64,000 bases of DNA from Soonwooa buanensis (GTDB lineage Bacteria; Bacteroidota; Bacteroidia; Flavobacteriales; Weeksellaceae), in the NCBI RefSeq assembly GCF_900167905.1, contig NZ_FUYZ01000003.1:331475-395474 (forward strand), read 5' to 3'. The translations under genes were made by a program, and so were the position numbers. A model generated the notes under the pieces. The model had not been told where the DNA came from. It was given only the letters and a program-made list of their open reading frames with translations, and made no database searches. Each line of letters starts with the position of its first letter. Within the stretch, counting starts at the first letter, position 1. Shown piece after piece: positions 33,749 to 43,730 of this stretch.

Positions 33749-35209
33749 TTACAAAGAATAGTTAGGTGCTTCTTGTGTGATGATAACATCGTGTGGATGC
33801 GATTCTTTAAGACCGCTTCCTGTAATCATCACCATTTTAGAATCTTTTTGAAGTGTTTCAATATCTTTAGCACCGCAATAACCCATACCAGCACGTAGAC
33901 CACCAGTCAATTGGAAAATAACATCCTCCAATTTTCCTTTGTAAGGTACACGTCCTTCGATGCCTTCTGGTACGAATTTTTTAGCTTCACTTTGGAAGTA
34001 ACGTTCTTTACCACCACGCTTCATCGCAGAAAGACTTCCCATACCTTGATAAGATTTGAAAGTTCTACCTTGGAAGATGATTTCTTCGCCTGGTGCTTCT
34101 TCGGTACCAGCCAAAAGTGAACCCAACATTACAGCGCTTGCACCACTAGCAATCGCTTTTACGATGTCACCAGAAAGTTTGATACCGCCATCAGCGATAA
34201 CCGCAACATTTTTCTTTTTAGCATATTCGTACACGTTGTAGATTGCAGAAAGTTGAGGTACGCCAACACCTGCTACAACACGTGTTGTACAAATCGATCC
34301 TGGACCAACACCAACTTTAAGAACGTTAGCGCCAGCTTTTATTAAATCTTTTGCAGCTTCGGCAGTTACGATGTTTCCACCAACGATGTCTAGGTTAGGA
34401 TAAGCTTTTTTAATTTCTGATATTTTATCAAGAACACCTTTAGAATGTCCATGTGCAGAGTCAATCGCAACAATGTCAACGCCCGCAGCAACAAGTGCTT
34501 TAACGCGATCCATCGTGTCTTCGCCAACGCCAACGCCAGCACCAACAATAAGGCGCCCGTTTTCGTCTTTGTTAGCATTAGGATATTCCATTTGGTTGTC
34601 GATATCTTTAATAGTAATCAATCCAACCAATTTATTTTTCTTGTCAACAATCGGTAGTTTTTCAACACGATTTTTAAGAAGAATCTCTTTCGCTTTTTCT
34701 AAGTTAGTGTCTTTGTCAGAGGTGATAAGATTTTCGCTTGTCATAATCTCAGCGACTTTCATATCAAGGTTTTCCTGATATTTAACATCGCGGTTTGTGA
34801 TAATACCAACCAAGATTCCGTCTGCGTCAACAACTGGAAGTCCAGAGATTTTGTATTTAGACATCAAGTCTTTGGCTTGTCCCAAAGTATGGTCTTTTGA
34901 CAAAGTTACAGGATCGGAAATCATGCCGTTTTCTGAACGTTTTACACGATTAACTTGTGCAGCTTGTTCAGCAATTGTCATGTTTTTGTGAATAAATCCT
35001 AAACCACCAACTCTTGCCAAAGCAATTGCTAAATCTGCTTCTGTAACTGTATCCATCGCTGCAGAAACGATTGGCGCATTAAGCGTGATTTTGTCTGTAA
35101 GTCTAGATTTTAAAGATACCTGATTCGGTAAAACTTCTGAGTAAGAAGGGATGAGAAGAACATCATCAAAAGTGATGGCTTGTTCAACAATTTTGTTATG
35201 AATAGACAT
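33749..35209 (-). CDS. guaB: Inosine-5'-monophosphate dehydrogenase
   Basis: A 486-residue IMP dehydrogenase, which oxidises IMP to XMP with NAD+ in guanine nucleotide synthesis. A TIM barrel is interrupted by two CBS domains (about residues 95-205). The catalytic loop is [20 protein letters not shown] with the active-site Cys, the phosphate site is [20 protein letters not shown], and the flap region contains [13 protein letters not shown]. Length and all motifs are normal. It is a monocistronic gene with its own promoter and terminator. Confidence 0.96.
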   Translation of the reverse strand: MSIHNKIVEQAITFDDVLLIPSYSEVLPNQVSLKSRLTDKITLNAPIVSAAMDTVTEADLAIALARVGGLGFIHKNMTIAEQAAQVNRVKRSENGMISDPVTLSKDHTLGQAKDLMSKYKISGLPVVDADGILVGIITNRDVKYQENLDMKVAEIMTSENLITSDKDTNLEKAKEILLKNRVEKLPIVDKKNKLVGLITIKDIDNQMEYPNANKDENGRLIVGAGVGVGEDTMDRVKALVAAGVDIVAIDSAHGHSKGVLDKISEIKKAYPNLDIVGGNIVTAEAAKDLIKAGANVLKVGVGPGSICTTRVVAGVGVPQLSAIYNVYEYAKKKNVAVIADGGIKLSGDIVKAIASGASAVMLGSLLAGTEEAPGEEIIFQGRTFKSYQGMGSLSAMKRGGKERYFQSEAKKFVPEGIEGRVPYKGKLEDVIFQLTGGLRAGMGYCGAKDIETLQKDSKMVMITGSGLKESHPHDVIITQEAPNYSL

Positions 35210-35222
35210 TTTTACTTTCTTG

Positions 35223-35253
35223 CAAAATTAAAGCTTTTTAATGAATTCTGAAA
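35223..35253 (-). promoter_or_regulatory. Promoter of guaB
   Basis: On the minus strand TAATTTTG (35230-35223) matches TAnnTTTG, and TTTC lies 19 bases upstream (35253-35250). The leader is 13 bases. Confidence 0.55.
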
Positions 35254-35325
35254 ATCAGGAAATTGATATTAACTAAATTTAATTTTTGTCTTTTCTATTG
35301 CTTGAAAATCAATGTGTTAATTCTT

Positions 35326-36534
35326 TTAACGCAAATCCCAACGGTTCTCGATGCCCAAAGTATTGTAGATTATCTTGAGGTGATATTTAACCGTATTTTC
35401 CGAAATGTAGAGCTCAGCACCGATTTCTTTATTGGTTTTGCCGACTTTTACGAGTTCGATAATTTCAAGTTGTCTATCGGTGAGATTCGTGTTTTTAAAG
35501 TCAGAATCTTCGGTTTCATTTTTTGAATTAAATAAAATCTCATCTAGTTTTTTTCTGATTTCTAAATTCTCAGATTCAACTGCAAGACGTTTCTTTCTAT
35601 TTTTAAATAAAGTAAATCCTAAATAGCCTAAAATGCCGAGAACAATTACAAATCCAACAATTATTAATAGTTGTTTCTTTTGTTGTGCTTCGTATTCTTT
35701 TCTTAGGTAGTCGGAAGTTAGTTTCTTTTCGAGTTCGATAAGTTTTAGGCTATTAATATTGATTAAAGTATTGTCGTCTTCTTTGAGATTATCCGCAATT
35801 TCGCGATAATATTTTGCTTTTTCGAGGTTGTTTTGATGGGTATAAAATTCCCACATATTAATAGCTAGATTCTTTATATATAAGTCTGTTTTATATTTTT
35901 CTGCATAATACATAGCTTTTCGGAAGGCTTCTTCAACTTTTTCTGGTTGATTGAGTTTTTGGTACAGAAACATTTTCTTACCATAAATATTGGGTAAATC
36001 TTTAGGACTTACTTTTTCGTAAATACTAATTGCATTATTAATTTTGTCATTGGCATCATCGTAGTTACCATCGATAATTTCAATAATAGCCAAGGCAGAA
36101 AGATAAAGACCTTTTGTTTCTTCATCGATTAATGATAAGTCGATATTTTTGTTATCGTTTATCATTTCCCGAATTTTCTCAAATCGTTGTAAGTCGAAAA
36201 TGATAAAGAATTTTTCAATAGCGATCTTAGAATTTACTTCTTTTACTTTATCGGTTTTTAAGCCTTCTTCTAACGCGTAGTTGAGGTTGCCATAAGCTTC
36301 GTTAAAGTTGTATATCCTTTTATATGTCAAAGATTTTTGCAGATAAGCATTGTATTTTTCGTAATGTGAAGACTTTGGATTGTAAAGAACTTCATAGATT
36401 TTGATAATGCTTTGTTCGTACTGATGCTTACTATTAAGGACATATATTTCGTCATTGAATTTTTTCAGATTCCCATTTTGGGCAGAAATAAAACAACTAA
36501 AGACTAATAGAATAAGGATATATAAAGTTTTCAT
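35326..36534 (-). CDS. TPR-transmembrane-LuxR-type regulator (second of a tandem pair)
   Basis: A 402-residue protein with a signal sequence (to about residue 18, CFISAQ), TPR-like helical repeats over about residues 20-260, a membrane helix (QLLIIVGFVIVLGILGYLGFTLF, about residues 287-309), a short coiled coil and a C-terminal LuxR/GerE HTH (LTDRQLEIIELVKVGKTNKEIGAELYISENTVKYHLKIIYNTLGI). The layout puts a periplasmic sensor and a cytoplasmic DNA-binding domain in one chain. It is 14 bases downstream of a paralogue and lacks six to eight residues at the C-terminus compared with it. Confidence 0.85.
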   Translation of the reverse strand: MKTLYILILLVFSCFISAQNGNLKKFNDEIYVLNSKHQYEQSIIKIYEVLYNPKSSHYEKYNAYLQKSLTYKRIYNFNEAYGNLNYALEEGLKTDKVKEVNSKIAIEKFFIIFDLQRFEKIREMINDNKNIDLSLIDEETKGLYLSALAIIEIIDGNYDDANDKINNAISIYEKVSPKDLPNIYGKKMFLYQKLNQPEKVEEAFRKAMYYAEKYKTDLYIKNLAINMWEFYTHQNNLEKAKYYREIADNLKEDDNTLININSLKLIELEKKLTSDYLRKEYEAQQKKQLLIIVGFVIVLGILGYLGFTLFKNRKKRLAVESENLEIRKKLDEILFNSKNETEDSDFKNTNLTDRQLEIIELVKVGKTNKEIGAELYISENTVKYHLKIIYNTLGIENRWDLR

Positions 36535-36548
36535 TTAATTAAAAAAAA

Positions 36549-37781
36549 TTATGAAAGGCTCTCTTGTAAACTTTCACGTAGATTCCAGCGGTTTTCGATA
36601 CCGAGATTGCTGTATATAATTTTGAGGTGATATTTAACTGTATTTTCAGAAATGTAAAGTTTTTCGCCAATTTCTTTATTGGTTTTTCCTAGTTTTACAA
36701 GGTTCACAATGTCTATTTGTCGATCTGTAAGGTTGTAATTGGCAAGATTTATTTTGTCTTCTCCTTGCTCATTCACTTCACTTGTAAGTTTTTCGAGCTC
36801 GGCGCGCATACGGTTATTTTCGCGAAGGATAAGCTTGTTTTTCTCTCTGTTAGATTGATATAACTTAACAACAACCACTAAAAAAGCTAGCAAAATAGCG
36901 GATGCAAAAGCGAGGATGTATTTAATTTTTTTCTGGTAATCGAGTTCTACATTTTTTCTTTTGTTCAAAAGGTTTCTTTCGAGAACAGATAATTTTCCAT
37001 TTTGAAATGCAGCGTTGTATCTCGCTGAGATTTCGACACCCTGATTCTCGTAGAGATAGGCATTTTTATAATCCTCGAAAGTCAGAAAAAAATGGCTCAT
37101 CGTGTAATACAAAGATATTTTGTAGATATCCATATTGTATTTTTCAGCATAATGGATTCCTTTATCAAAGGCGTTTTGCGCTAGGTTTTTGTCTTTAAGA
37201 TGTTCTGAAAGTCCAATGATTTTGGTGTAAATAAGCGGAAGATGTTTTGGGCTTTTCCGCTCCAAAATGCCAATTGCATCCTCCAAAGTCAACTGTGCGG
37301 CATTGTAATTTTTATTGATGATTTGTAGGACAGCGACGGCACTTAGGTAGAAGGCTTGCGTCTCGGCATCTAGCAAATCAATATTTTTTTTGGATAAATC
37401 TTTGATGAGTTTTTCGGCTTTATCGAAATTTCGTAAGTCGAACTCAACAAACATCTTTTCTGTTAAAACACGAACTTCTGCTTCTTCCACAAAGTCTGTA
37501 TCTTTCGCTTCCTCAAAAGCTAAATCTAGGTTTTCTAAAACTTCAGGATAATTGTAAAGTCTTTTAAAAGTTAAAGCTTTTTGAAGGTAAGCATTGTAAC
37601 GATCGTAATTTTGAGATTTTTTATTGTGAAGGATTTCTTCGAGTTTAATGATGGATTCCTCGTATTTGTAGGCGTCGTTAAGTTGTGAAATCTCCGTATT
37701 AAGCGCTTCAGAATTTATCTGTTGCGCTTTCATGTTTATATAGAGACAAAAAAATATTAAAACGAATAGAAATTTATTCAT
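36549..37781 (-). CDS. TPR-transmembrane-LuxR-type regulator (first of a tandem pair)
   Basis: A 410-residue paralogue of the preceding regulator. It has a signal sequence (to about residue 19, NMKAQQ), TPR-like repeats, a membrane helix (YILAFASAILLAFLVVVVKLY, about residues 288-308), a coiled coil (REKNKLILRENNRMRAELEKL) and the LuxR-type HTH NLTDRQIDIVNLVKLGKTNKEIGEKLYISENTVKYHLKIIYSNLGI. The two HTH regions are nearly identical while the sensor halves have diverged. An inverted repeat at 37822-37845 lies just upstream. Confidence 0.85.
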   Translation of the reverse strand: MNKFLFVLIFFCLYINMKAQQINSEALNTEISQLNDAYKYEESIIKLEEILHNKKSQNYDRYNAYLQKALTFKRLYNYPEVLENLDLAFEEAKDTDFVEEAEVRVLTEKMFVEFDLRNFDKAEKLIKDLSKKNIDLLDAETQAFYLSAVAVLQIINKNYNAAQLTLEDAIGILERKSPKHLPLIYTKIIGLSEHLKDKNLAQNAFDKGIHYAEKYNMDIYKISLYYTMSHFFLTFEDYKNAYLYENQGVEISARYNAAFQNGKLSVLERNLLNKRKNVELDYQKKIKYILAFASAILLAFLVVVVKLYQSNREKNKLILRENNRMRAELEKLTSEVNEQGEDKINLANYNLTDRQIDIVNLVKLGKTNKEIGEKLYISENTVKYHLKIIYSNLGIENRWNLRESLQESLS

Positions 37782-38492
37782 TTAGTAAGTTCTCGGATTA
37801 GTTTAGTTTTTGAACACAGGGATAATTTCAGAATTATGAAATTATTCGCTAAAATAATAAAATATTTTTAAAACTGTAATAATCCGAATTAATGAATTAT
37901 GAATTCTAAAATCGACTCACAATTCCCCAATGGATTTTGGTTTTAGAAAATTTAAAAGGATTCCCGAATTGATTTCCGTTCGAGATTTGGAAACTCATCA
38001 ACTGAATTGATGAAAGAAAATGGCACTAAAGTGTAATGATATTATTGTTGATGTTATATGATTTCAGAAAAAGATGCAATTTGTTTTGATAGTAATTAAA
38101 TTTTTAAACATTCGGTTGATTCTTTGTGTTATTTTTATTAATGGTTTTAATTGAATATTACCTTTGTAGCGTTCGGGTTAATTTGTAGGATTTTTGTTAT
38201 TATTAACAACAGTTTTGAATAAAGAAAAGATATTTTTATTTTTTTAGTTCCTGTCCCAAAATTCCAATAATGTTGCTATTCGAGACTATTCTTATGGGTA
38301 GGCTAGTGGGTAGTTTTACAAATTATGATATTTGATTATCAGTTCTTTATTTATTTTTTAATTGCTTTTCTAGAACTACTCTAGAACTACTCTATCAAAA
38401 CTTCCGATAACTTTCTAAAATCTTAATCTTTGCAAAAATGTTGCGATTGTAATAATGGCGACAAAGAAATTCTGAATTAAAAAATAACTTAC
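37782..38492. other. 711-base gene-free region with pseudogene fragment
   Basis: No convincing gene is present. It holds an inverted repeat at 37822-37845 (ATAATTTC...GAAATTAT), a fragment copied from the 3' end of the Omp85-like gene (37902 to about 38020), and an 11-base tandem repeat (CTAGAACTACT twice, 38370-38391). The rest is AT-rich and probably contains the promoter of the leucine-rich T9SS gene, which I could not place. Confidence 0.7.
37906..38020 (-). pseudogene. C-terminal fragment of an Omp85/TamA-like gene
   Basis: The minus strand encodes LMSFQISNGNQFGNPFKF, then SKTKIHWGIVSRF and a stop, the same ending as the intact gene at 41111 except for one Glu-to-Lys change. DNA identity is about 97% over 100 bases (37902-38001 against 41107-41206) and then decays over the next 20 bases. 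There is no upstream gene body. Confidence 0.85.
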
Positions 38493-41040
38493 ATGAAGAA
38501 AAGATTATGTTTTTTATCCCGAGGGATATTTTTATTATGTTTAATGCTGTCGAGTGTTGTCTCGGCACAAAATGTCCATATTCCGGATCCAGTATTTAAA
38601 AATTATTTACTAAATAATTATTCAATTAATACCAATAACGATTCCGAAATTCAATTGGAAGAAGCGCTTGCTTATAAGGGAAGTATAAGCATTTATGATG
38701 CCCCTGTAATAAAAGATCTTACGGGATTGGAAGCTTTTGAAAACTTTACATTCTTGGTTGTTTCAGGAAGCTTGCAATTGACAAATCCGCATTTGGACTT
38801 TAGCAATTTTCGTTATTTGATGTCTGTGTCGATCCAAGAGTCTAACCTATCCTCTATCAAGTTACCAAACAATGATTACTTTGAAAGGATTACTCTTCAC
38901 AAAACTGAAATTGAGAATCTTGACCTTAGTGGTTTTGCATCATTAAGATCAATTATGGTAGATAACAATGCTCGTCTAAAAACAATTAACCTAAAAGGTA
39001 TAGATATTTCAAAAATATATAGTGCGTGGTTTATGTTAAACCCTAATTTGTATTGTATCCAAGTTGATGATATTGCTAGTGCTTATCCTCTGGCTTCAAA
39101 AAAAGAAATTTATACAAAGTTTTCTTTGGACTGCAGTCAAATGCCAGATGTTGGAGCGGTGCTTGATATTCCGAATCTTGGTACAAAACATTTGATGTTA
39201 ACCAATACGCAACTTAATACAAATGGCGATGCTGAAATACAAGTGAGCGAAGCCGAAAACTATAATAATGAAGAATTGTATCTGCGTGATTTTTATGACT
39301 TTGGTAAAGTCGCCAACAATGATTTGAGCTGGATCAATCATTTTTAAAAAAGTAAAATATTTGAGAACAGGACTACGACACCAAAATGTATTAGACCTTT
39401 CGCAAGTAACAATAGGCGAGCGTCTTACTATAGCTGATGCTAACAGTTTTGAAGAGATTATATTACCGACAGACTCCAAGCTTATTAATCTGACGATTAA
39501 TCAGACATTGGTTGAAAATTTAGATTTGTCCCAGCAAAAAAAATTAGAAAGTTTATCATTTTATAGTAATTTCAATTTAAAGAATATTGATTTTGGACCA
39601 GCGGGGCAACACATTGGAAAGTTAAAACATATCGATATTTCTAAAAGCCCAATAGAATCTATAATATTCAATCCAAATCCAGATCTTAATTTCCTTGGAT
39701 TAGTAAGTTTACAGCTTAAAAATCTTGATATTTCTGCGCTAACCAACTTGAAACATTTAATTGTTGAGGATATAAAATTACCTAGCATCGATCTCTCTAA
39801 AAATACCGAATTAGAAGAAATTGAAGTTAATTTGACGAACATAGAGAATTTTGATTTTAGGACCAATACAAAACTGTCGACGGTTAATATCCATGCGCCC
39901 TTCCAGGTTACTAGTGATAATGTCATACAATCTTTAGCATTATGGCAAGCTTCTGCAGATGCTTTGGATTTTTCAAACCTGAATGTGTTGGAAAGCCTAT
40001 ATCTAAATCAATTGAACGGTGAACATCTCAATTTGTCGAATTTACCTAATGGTGCTCAGTTTATTGATATTATTGACTCAGATATTAAAACAATTAATCT
40101 TAAAGCTTTGGATTATAACAAGATTCCTTATGTTAATCTAGTAAAAAATTACTTTTTGACTTGTATTTTGGTTGACGATGTTGATCTAGCCAATAATATG
40201 AACTATTGGTACAAGGAGGATTGGAATGTATATACAACAGATTGTGCAAATATACCGCCGTCAGAAGATGTTGTTAATTTCATAGATAAACCGCTTAAGA
40301 AAAGTTTTTTGCAAAACGACGAAATAAACTTAAATAAAGACAATGAAATCCAGATAAGCGAAGCAGAAGCTTATGATTATGGTTTATATTTTTCTGCACA
40401 AGATATAATGACCGAGACAAGTTGGCTTCCAGCTTTTAAGAATGTTAGGGGCATATCTTTTGGAGAAGTCAATATTAAAGACATCAACCTCTCGGGTAAC
40501 CTAGAAATTAGTTATTTTTCCCTTTTTAGAAATGATAAAATAGAGCAAATCGATCTTAGCAAGAATACTAAGTTATTTGAAATTGCTATTGAAACAAATC
40601 CTAATTTGGAATATGTTAATTTGGGGAATTTTGCAAGTAAAGGTGAAACAACCTACTTATGGATGTCCGCGAATCCTAAATTAAAGTGTATACAAGTAGA
40701 TAACGTAGAGGATGCTAAACAGAAAGTAGAGCAAGAAGATTGGTATTTTGAATCAATAGATAATCCTGAAGATCTTTTTAGCACAACTTGTTTTGCAACT
40801 TTGGCTACCAATGCAGTTAATAAAGAAAAAATTATGCTTTACCCGAATCCTGTTTCAAGTGTTTTAAATATTTCTAAAGCAGCGACAGTTCTTATCTACA
40901 ATACTGTTGGACAGTTGGTGAAGTCTGAGAAAAACACGTCATCAGTAGATGTGTCCAATCTTAATAGTGGAGTTTACTACATCATGTTATTAGATAACAA
41001 CGGAAAAGTCATCCAGAAAAGTAAGATTATTAAAAACTAA
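38493..41040 (+). pseudogene. T9SS leucine-rich-repeat-like surface protein, split by a one-base frameshift
   Basis: Two frames make one gene. The first (38493-39347, 284 residues) has a signal peptide (to about residue 25, VVSAQ) and ends ...NDLSWINHF at a TAA inside TTTTTAAAAAA (39341-39351). The second frame (from just after that run to 41040) continues KKVKYLRTGLRHQNVLDLSQ and closes with a T9SS sorting domain (IMLYPNPVSSVLNIS...SKIIKN). Removing one base from the run joins them. An internal paralogous unit supports this: TETSWLPAFKNVRGISFG aligns with NDLSWINHFKKVKYLRTG. Leucine-rich-like segments (LENLDLSQQKKLESLSF) fill the middle. It could be a true pseudogene, a phase-variable gene or a sequencing error. 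Confidence 0.85.
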
Positions 41041-41062
41041 AAAACAAAAACTAATAACCATT

Positions 41063-41097
41063 AAGCCAGTCCTTCATTGTAAGGATTGGCTTTTTTA
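41063..41097 (+). terminator. Rho-independent terminator between convergent genes
   Basis: AAGCCAGTCCTT and AAGGATTGGCTT pair (one G-U) around a six-base loop and are followed by T residues. It ends the leucine-rich protein gene. Confidence 0.85.
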
Positions 41098-41106
41098 TTA
41101 TAATTA

Positions 41107-41206
41107 AATTCTAAAATCGACTCACAATTCCCCAATGGATTTTGGTTTCAGAAAATTTAAAAGGATTCCCGAATTGATTTCCATTTGAGATTTGGAAACT
41201 CATCAA
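41107..41206. repeat. Source copy of the 100-base duplication
   Basis: This stretch, the 3' end of the Omp85-like gene with a few downstream bases, is repeated in the same orientation at 37902-38001 with three mismatches. Confidence 0.9.
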
Positions 41207-42718
41207 ACCAACGGGCAGAAAGAAATTAAAACCCAATCCCAAACTGTAAAGACTTGGACTGGCATTCAGACTTTTGTTGGACATTGTACCATATTGTGCG
41301 AAAACATCAAAGAAAGCTTGATCGTTGACGAGATAACGATATTCGGCGCCACCAAAGGCATAGAAGTCGCTGACCAAACTTAATTCGTTAAAACCTCGCA
41401 TCGAATTCCAACCACCGAATCTAAAAAGTTCGTTGACGGACAAATCGTTTTTTGCCGATAACAAAGCCGATTCACCGCGAAGATTCAGATAATGATTTCC
41501 TTTTAGATGAAAATTATGTTCGCCTGAAACAAAGTAACGCAATTGGTTAACCGAGAGATTGGTTTTATCGTAATTACTTTTAATAAAATCAACTTCTGCT
41601 CGGATATTTGTATTGTAAATAAACAACGGAATCTCGCTTCCAGATTGATATTGATACCAAATACCAACACCTTTTTTCGTGAAATCTTGCGCCTGTGTGT
41701 ACAACGAATCTAGAACGGCTGACGATTCAAAAGTCCCTCGAAGTCCAATTTTTTGATTCTGTGATAAATGTAAATACAATGCAGGACGGAATTTCACCGT
41801 TGCAAAAGTCGAATCTTGTCGATAGATATTAACGCCAACATTAACGCCGACATTCGATTTAAAAGTGTACGGAATATCGGTTTGCAAATCAAAAGTTTGA
41901 CCTTTGTCAGGATTGCGTTGCCAGTAAAGACTAATGCTTTCAAAACCGTTGAACATATTACGAAGCGCAATATTAATCGTTCCGTTAAAAGTGAATTTCT
42001 CAGTTTTATCGTTTCCAAAACCTAACATTCCGTCAAAATTGTTGACACGTTTTTTTTGAAGAAAAAGATAAATTTGCGTAGAATCTTTCGTGAACAAAGT
42101 TTGTGGTGGCTTTTCCAAACTTACAAAAGTGTGACCTTGCAGATCTTTGTTAATGGCGACAAGGTTTTTGTCATCGTAGACTTTCCCGAGATAGGCTTTT
42201 TCTAGATTTTTAACAAAACGTTTTGGGACGCGCTCGTAACCGCGAACAACAAAAGAATTGATGCGTCGCTGTTGCGCAGGTACCACCGAAATTTCTATCG
42301 TTGGTTTATCGTTTTTAATCTCAACAAATTTTGTCTTAACACGATTAAACGCAAAACCTTTGTCTCTATATTTTTGATTAATTTTTAGCTTTAAAGAATC
42401 CAAATTTTTCACATAAATCTCTTTTGGATAATTGAATTCTTTTTGCAAACTATCCGAAAATTTAACTTGCGCTTGGTTAAAGTTGGGACCTTTGTCGTAA
42501 TAGATTTCGGTGTGTTGGTCTTTGTTTTCTACCGAATGTAATTTCGCAAAAAAGTAAGACGTTTGTGCGAGACTATCCAGAAATTTGACCGCCGCCGCCG
42601 AATCTTTGACGATGTTTTTCGTTTGCGTGTCTTTGTCAATTAACCAAAAATCCCGTTGCTGTGCTTGCAAAAACACAGTCCAAAAAATCGCAATGATATA
42701 GAGTAGAGATTTCGGCAT
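41111..42718 (-). CDS. Omp85/TamA-like outer-membrane protein with POTRA domains
   Basis: A 535-residue protein with a signal peptide (to about residue 19, VFLQAQ), an N-terminal region with POTRA-like folds (IEISVVPAQQRRINSFVVRGYERVPKRFVKNLEKAYLGKVY) and a C-terminal beta-barrel. The barrel contains FRFGGWNSMRGFNELSL, whose RGF is the Omp85 L6 hallmark, and ends in Phe. It is shorter than BamA and resembles TamA or ShlB-type transporters. The ATG at 42718 is preferred to a TTG two codons earlier. It follows the SDR gene on the minus strand. Confidence 0.85.
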   Translation of the reverse strand: MPKSLLYIIAIFWTVFLQAQQRDFWLIDKDTQTKNIVKDSAAAVKFLDSLAQTSYFFAKLHSVENKDQHTEIYYDKGPNFNQAQVKFSDSLQKEFNYPKEIYVKNLDSLKLKINQKYRDKGFAFNRVKTKFVEIKNDKPTIEISVVPAQQRRINSFVVRGYERVPKRFVKNLEKAYLGKVYDDKNLVAINKDLQGHTFVSLEKPPQTLFTKDSTQIYLFLQKKRVNNFDGMLGFGNDKTEKFTFNGTINIALRNMFNGFESISLYWQRNPDKGQTFDLQTDIPYTFKSNVGVNVGVNIYRQDSTFATVKFRPALYLHLSQNQKIGLRGTFESSAVLDSLYTQAQDFTKKGVGIWYQYQSGSEIPLFIYNTNIRAEVDFIKSNYDKTNLSVNQLRYFVSGEHNFHLKGNHYLNLRGESALLSAKNDLSVNELFRFGGWNSMRGFNELSLVSDFYAFGGAEYRYLVNDQAFFDVFAQYGTMSNKSLNASPSLYSLGLGFNFFLPVGLMSFQISNGNQFGNPFKFSETKIHWGIVSRF

Positions 42719-42748
42719 TAACAAGGACCAACATTAGTTTAACAGAAA

Positions 42749-43543
42749 TTACTTTAGATTATTGTATTTCTTCATCAGATGTTCGTAGAGATTTTGTGGC
42801 AAAATCCATTTCAACGGAACACCGATTTTTTGTCCAAAAGCACCAAAATAATAATGCGCTTTCCAACTTGATTTTTGTAGAAGTTGATCGATGTAGGTGG
42901 CAACTTCCAATGGTTCATTTCCTTTGTCGACATGTGCGTTCATCAACGTGTAGACTTTTTCAAAAATCCCTTGATAAGGTGCCGAAACATTGGTTTTGAT
43001 GCGGTTGTCAGCGATATTGGTTTTAATGTCACCAAGGTGAAGCGAGCAGACATTCACGTTCCATTGTTCCACTTCGTAGCGCATCGCTTCCGTAACTTTG
43101 TCGACCGCCGCTTTGGACGCCGAATAAAATCCTCGGAAAGGCAAGCCCATTTCGCTACCAATGCTGGAAATATTAATAATTTGACCCGATTTCTGAGCGC
43201 GCATTGTTGGCATCACGGCGCCAATCATTTGCACCGTTCCAACAAGGTTCAGATTAAAAAGTTTTAGAATCTCATCTTGGCTAGAATCTTCCACTGCGCC
43301 CACCATTCCCATTCCGGCATTGTTGATAAGAACATCAATTTTGCTTTCTTTTTCAAGAATTGTCGCCACCGCATTTTTAACGTCATCATTATTGGTAACA
43401 TCGGTCGGCAGACACGTAAAATGCGGACTGTCGGTCATTTTTCGGCTAAGACCGTAGACTTTATTCCCTTTTTTACCAAAATATTCAGCAAGTGCAAAAC
43501 CAATTCCAGTCGAACTTCCCGTGATGATGTATACTTTTGACAT
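42749..43543 (-). CDS. SDR family oxidoreductase
   Basis: A 264-residue classical short-chain dehydrogenase. It has the cofactor motif TGSSTGIGFALAEYFG (near the start), NNAGMG, the catalytic Ser in INISSIGSEMG and YSASKAAVDK with the catalytic Tyr and Lys. The substrate is unknown. The ATG at 43543 gives the normal N-terminus (MSKVYIITGSS); an upstream in-frame start would run into repeat sequence. It is separated from aroA by 187 bases containing a family B repeat. Confidence 0.88.
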   Translation of the reverse strand: MSKVYIITGSSTGIGFALAEYFGKKGNKVYGLSRKMTDSPHFTCLPTDVTNNDDVKNAVATILEKESKIDVLINNAGMGMVGAVEDSSQDEILKLFNLNLVGTVQMIGAVMPTMRAQKSGQIINISSIGSEMGLPFRGFYSASKAAVDKVTEAMRYEVEQWNVNVCSLHLGDIKTNIADNRIKTNVSAPYQGIFEKVYTLMNAHVDKGNEPLEVATYIDQLLQKSSWKAHYYFGAFGQKIGVPLKWILPQNLYEHLMKKYNNLK

Positions 43544-43601
43544 TTTTTTAAATTTTAAACAAGTTCTTAGGAGCAAGAACATTTTGTCGTTCTATGACAA
43601 T

Positions 43602-43712
43602 TTGGTCCCGCTGTTCGCTATATCTTTTGTTGGTCGCTCGGTCGGCTCCGCTGCGCTCCGCCGCCTCACTCCCACACAAAAGGATGCCGCTTCCATCGGG
43701 GCTAGCGATAAC
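43602..43712. repeat. Long palindromic extragenic repeat, family B, copy 2
   Basis: Read on the minus strand it runs GCTAGCCCCGATGGAAGCGG, CATCCTTTTGTGTG, a GC-rich centre with GAGCGCAGCGGAG, CAACAAAAGATATAGCG and AACAGCGGGACC. This is the same order of blocks as at 27494-27588, with a different centre. It fills the gap between aroA and the SDR gene. A sequence at 43550-43569 resembles the right end of the MITE-like element at 573-769. Confidence 0.8.
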
Positions 43713-43730
43713 TATTTTACTTTTGTTTGA

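Noticed and set aside
38370..38391. 11-base tandem repeat as an attachment site
   Set aside because: Only two copies of CTAGAACTACT are present, with no integrase or target gene; it is probably chance or minor slippage.
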